NCBI GenBank assembly: GCA_964036045.1
Contig: OZ038400.1
Coordinates: forward strand, 17,514,950-17,578,949
Source of the DNA: Eutreptiella sp. 'Long Island Sound 2002'
Lineage: Eukaryota > Euglenozoa > Euglenophyceae > Eutreptiales > Eutreptiaceae
Direction: 5' to 3'
Length of the DNA: 64,000 nucleotides
The notes beneath the pieces were generated by a model. The model saw only the letters and a program-made list of their open reading frames with translations. It searched no databases and was not told the DNA's origin. The position numbers and the translations under genes were made by a program. Within the stretch, counting starts at the first letter, position 1. The number at the start of each line of letters is the position of its first letter. Shown in pieces: positions 63,831 through 64,000 of the stretch.

Positions 63831-64000
63831 TCAGTCCCTAGCTTTATTCTTGGAGGCAAGCGTCTCGGCGAGCCTCAACAACTCACCAAGGTTGTTCTGG
63901 GACAAGTAGTCAACCAGAACTGAGTTTAGGCGTCCCTCAGGTAGAACAAATGCAGAGAAGGGCTCCCAGGTGGCCTCTTCGACTCCAAACCCTTCCCAGA
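63831..64000 (-). CDS. pol: Element D pol, C-terminal end (chromodomain), cut by window edge
   Basis: The last 55 or so codons of a chromovirus pol on the minus strand, ending in TGA (63831-63833). They include the chromodomain motifs LWEGFG and ATWEPFSAF and differ from C pol at only a few residues. C (plus strand) and D (minus strand) converge with 3.1 kb between their stop codons. The rest of D lies beyond the window. Confidence 0.85.
   Translation of the reverse strand, partial: WEGFGVEEATWEPFSAFVLPEGRLNSVLVDYLSQNNLGELLRLAETLASKNKARD

Noticed and set aside
1-64000. CRISPR array, prophage, bacterial operon or rRNA gene
   Set aside because: There are no spaced short direct repeats, no ribosome-binding-site-led operons and no rRNA-like sequence. 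The coding content is eukaryotic LTR retrotransposon.

Overview
The window is eukaryotic repeat DNA. It holds no bacterial gene, operon or ribosome-binding-site architecture. Almost every recognisable coding region belongs to a Ty3/gypsy-type LTR retrotransposon with a C-terminal chromodomain (chromovirus type). Some short unique stretches carry tRNA-derived, SINE-like heads and possible GT-AG splice signals. The Lys/Gly-rich Gag tails, the density of degenerate elements and the long 3' regions suggest a large-genome protist or alga. A dinoflagellate is my best guess, with low confidence, because no host gene is identifiable.

The dominant structure is a giant inverted repeat. Bases 1-28320 are mirrored by 28336-56655 around a 15-bp asymmetric spacer (28321-28335). 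Every left-arm feature at x has its partner at 56656-x, so there is no net indel between arms. I found 11 single-base differences by eye. The left arm runs off the window edge, so its true length is unknown. The axis cuts through the gag gene of a retroelement (element B). Both copies of B are therefore 5'-truncated and lie head to head.

Layout of the right arm, from the axis outward: B gag and pol (28336-34447, several inactivating lesions); the start of B's presumed 3' LTR; a complete 10.8-kb element A (34650-45433, minus strand) inserted 11 bp into that LTR; the rest of B's 3' LTR-like region (to about 46.6 kb); a stretch with tRNA-like sequences and an unidentified 270-codon open frame; a 799-bp repeat X; a truncated 148-codon frame; an LTR; a non-autonomous internal region with a 392-aa protein; a second, nearly identical LTR; and element C gag and pol. 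The left arm is the mirror image and stops inside C pol at position 1. Beyond the palindrome (56656-64000), C pol finishes at 60686. It is followed by a third copy of repeat X, about 1.1 kb of unassigned DNA, and the 3' end of element D. D is a minus-strand relative of C that enters from the right edge.

The elements share several unusual traits. In A, B and C, gag and pol are in the same frame, separated by one stop codon (TAG, TAG, TGA), which implies stop-codon readthrough. All three pol proteins carry, between protease and reverse transcriptase, a domain resembling the Dam/methyltransferase-like domain of DIRS elements. In A, C and the non-autonomous element, the gag reading frame begins inside the LTR; in A the tRNA primer-binding site lies within the gag frame. 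A looks intact apart from the gag stop. B and C are pseudogenes.
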